A stretch of 64,000 nt of DNA from an uncultured Eubacterium sp. (GTDB lineage Bacteria; Bacillota; Clostridia; Lachnospirales; Lachnospiraceae). The position numbers and the translations under genes are program-made. This document shows, piece by piece, positions 62,254 to 64,000 of the stretch (its first letter is position 1; each line of letters opens with the position of its first letter). The notes beneath the pieces are model-generated. The model ran no database searches, was not told the origin of the DNA, and saw only the letters and a list, made by a program, of their open reading frames with translations. Location of the stretch: the NCBI GenBank assembly GCA_947089855.1, contig CAMUML010000003.1, positions 60,459 through 124,458 of the forward strand. Direction: 5' to 3'.

Positions 62254-63880
62254 ATGGAAAAGAAGATTTATACAGCAGATGAATTGAATCATGTTGAAAA
62301 AGACGAGCTGGTCAGGATCATACTCTCACTGCAGGAAAACACTGCCCGGATGATGGAGAACCAGGATCTGGTCATGGAACAGATCGCCATCCTGCGCCGG
62401 CAGCGCTTCGGGCGGCGCTCTGAAAAAATGGACGTCATCGACGGCCAGATGAGCCTGTTTTTCAATGAGCCGGAAGCTGCAGCGGGTGAACCAGGCACGC
62501 AGGCGGAAGAACCGGAATTTGAGGAAGTTGTCATACGCAGGAAAAAGAAGAAAAAAGGAAAACGTGAAGGTGGCTTAAAAGATATACCGGTTACAGCCAT
62601 TCAGCATGAAATGTCAGAAGACGAACTGAAAGCAGCGTTCCCGGATGGACAATACAAGCGGCTTCCTGATGAAGTATATCAAAGGCTGGATTTCCACCCG
62701 GCTTCTTTTGAGGTCAAGGGACACCATGTGGCTGTTTATGCAGGCATGGATAATGAAGCCATTGTGAAAGCGGAACACTCGAAAGACCTGCTGCGGGGCA
62801 GCATTGTCACTCCTTCACTGGAAGCGGCGGTCATCAATGGAAAATATGTCAACTTCCTTCCGCTTTACCGCATGGAGCAGGAGTTTAAGTGTAACGGTGT
62901 GGACCTGAACTGCCAGAATATGGCAAACTGGATGATTCAGTGCGCGGACCGCTATCTTGCCGTTATTGTATGATTACCTGCATAAGCTGCTGTACGGATA
63001 CCATGTCCTTCAGGCTGACGAAACGTCGGTCGAAGTTTCGAAGGATGGGCGGCCTGTAGGTGCAAAGATCTATATGTGGATTTACCGCACCGGAAAATCC
63101 TATCTGGAAGCCATCGTACTGTATGAATACCAAAAAGACAGGAAAGCGGACCGCCCGGAGGAGTTCCTGAGAGTATTCCGCGGCGTGTGTGTCCCGGACG
63201 GCTACCAGACATACCATTCCCTGGAAGAAAAAACAGAGGGGCTGGTCATTGCAGGGTGCTGGGCACATGAGAGGCGCAAATACGCGGAGGCCCTGAAAGC
63301 CATAAAAGACAGGGAGGAGCGTAAGGGCACATTGGCTTGCTTATGCTTATGATGCCTTAAAGCACAGATCGGGGCAATTTATAAGCTGATAATGGGCTGG
63401 TGGGGCTGGAACCCGTTGAACGGCAGCATAGGAGGCAGTTGGAGGTCAAACCTCTGGTTGACGCTTATTTTGCATGGGTAAAAAGCATCAGGATGAAGCC
63501 CTGCCGAAAGCCCATACTTGGAACCGCATTCAATTACTCCCTGAACCAGGAGGGGTTTCTGCGGGTGTTTCTGGAAGACGGTGAAGTCCCCCCTGGACAA
63601 CAACGCAACCGAATGCACGCTGCGGGGCTTTTGTATCGGCAAGCACAACTGGAGGCTGATCGATACCGTCCGCGGGGCGAAATCCAGCGCCATAATCTAC
63701 AGCATCACTGAAACTGCGAAGGCAAATGGTTTGAAAGTCTATGACTATGTGGAGCATTTCCTGACAGAGATACCGAAACACGAAGGCGACACAGACTTTT
63801 CTTTTCTGGATGACCTGCTTCCATGGCCTCCGAATCTGCCAGAGCACTGCCGGAAATCCAATAAATATGAAGTAAAATAG
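62254..63880 (+). pseudogene. IS66 family transposase tnpC (decayed)
   Basis: The DDE transposase is spread over several frames. 62254-62973 holds the N-terminal helical and zinc-finger-side part (ILRRQRFGRRSEKMD, SLFFNEPE). 62957-63352 holds the first catalytic Asp (LQADETSVEVS) and VPDGYQTY. Later frames carry RQLEVKPLVDAYFAWVKSI and LDNNATECTLRGFCIGKHNW with the catalytic Glu, then KSSAIIYSITETAKANGL. At least three frameshifts make it inactive. Confidence 0.88.
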
Positions 63881-63884
63881 GTAG

Positions 63885-64000
63885 TGTAAAATAGTTTGTG
63901 TCTTTGGTAAAAAATGGCTCCTTTTTGGTAAGAATCAAGATATGAAAATTCTTATCGAAAAGGAGTATTTATATGCCAGTAGCAAAGGAACAGATTCGAC
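63885..64000 (+). mobile_element. Left end of a second insertion sequence (IS256-like?), cut by the window edge
   Basis: Right after the IS66 remnant comes a TA-rich end-like sequence (GTGTAAAATAGTTTGTGTC), an SD AAAAGGAG, and an ATG at 63973 opening MPVAKEQIR. That start resembles IS256-family (mutator type) transposases, but only nine codons are visible, so the family is a guess. Confidence 0.4.

Overview
The window looks like a chromosomal segment of a spore-forming, low-to-moderate GC Firmicute, most likely a Lachnospiraceae-type clostridium. Reasons: a division/cell-wall cluster runs straight into spoIIGA-sigE; sigG, a Gram-positive LexA with a GAAC-type SOS box, Rex, a Prp protease next to a pre-L27, and a high-cysteine Gly/Asn-rich small protein typical of clostridia are all present; Shine-Dalgarno sites are strong and GTG/TTG starts are common. 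No rRNA, tRNA or CRISPR array was found. Everything rests on reading the sequence; no database search was run.

Layout. 1-8 kb: tail of one class B penicillin-binding protein, a second complete one, mraY, murD, ftsW, ftsQ, ftsZ (septal and spore-cortex peptidoglycan; murG, murB and ftsA are not in their usual slots). 8.7-14.6 kb: spoIIGA-sigE, then deoB, a beta-CASP RNase-like protein and an inverted sigG. 15-19 kb: a two-component system whose kinase is cut by an in-frame TAA. 19-25.2 kb: MATE transporter, then rplU-prp-rpmA, obgE-yhbY-nadD-yqeK-rsfS. 25-30 kb: lexA, plsC-like acyltransferase, aroA and tyrA. 30-38 kb: divergent EF-G paralogue, secreted beta-propeller-like protein, leuS, secreted leucine-rich repeat protein. 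38-40.6 kb: PadR/DUF2812 pair and small clostridial genes. 40.7-49 kb: icd, ABC-F ATPase, rex, nnr, alr, mazF (no mazE), CBS/CorC protein. 49-60.2 kb: yebC, glgA, TepA-like ClpP homologue, uppP, ftsK/spoIIIE, folD, a membrane-anchored protein, trpB2. 60.2-64 kb: palindromic element, tandem array, decayed IS66 element and the first bases of another insertion sequence.

The unusual content is mostly intergenic. A 144-145 bp inverted-repeat element occurs twice (11871-12014, 29759-29903), each copy flanked by an 8 bp target duplication, so it is a MITE-like mobile element. A separate family of large palindromes sits just 3' of stop codons (28365-28603 after tyrA, 60256-60488 after trpB, with smaller GC-rich relatives near 26801, 33555 and 48859). 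Its arms are perfectly self-complementary within each copy although the copies differ, which is compensatory change. The 60.2 kb copy leads into an eight-unit array of about 57 bp whose unit resembles the element's own tail. A related palindrome lies at 8409-8636, with a truncated relative at about 39030-39120. Several cell-envelope or GTPase genes (the second PBP, obgE, uppP) carry strong hairpins directly in front of their ribosome-binding sites.
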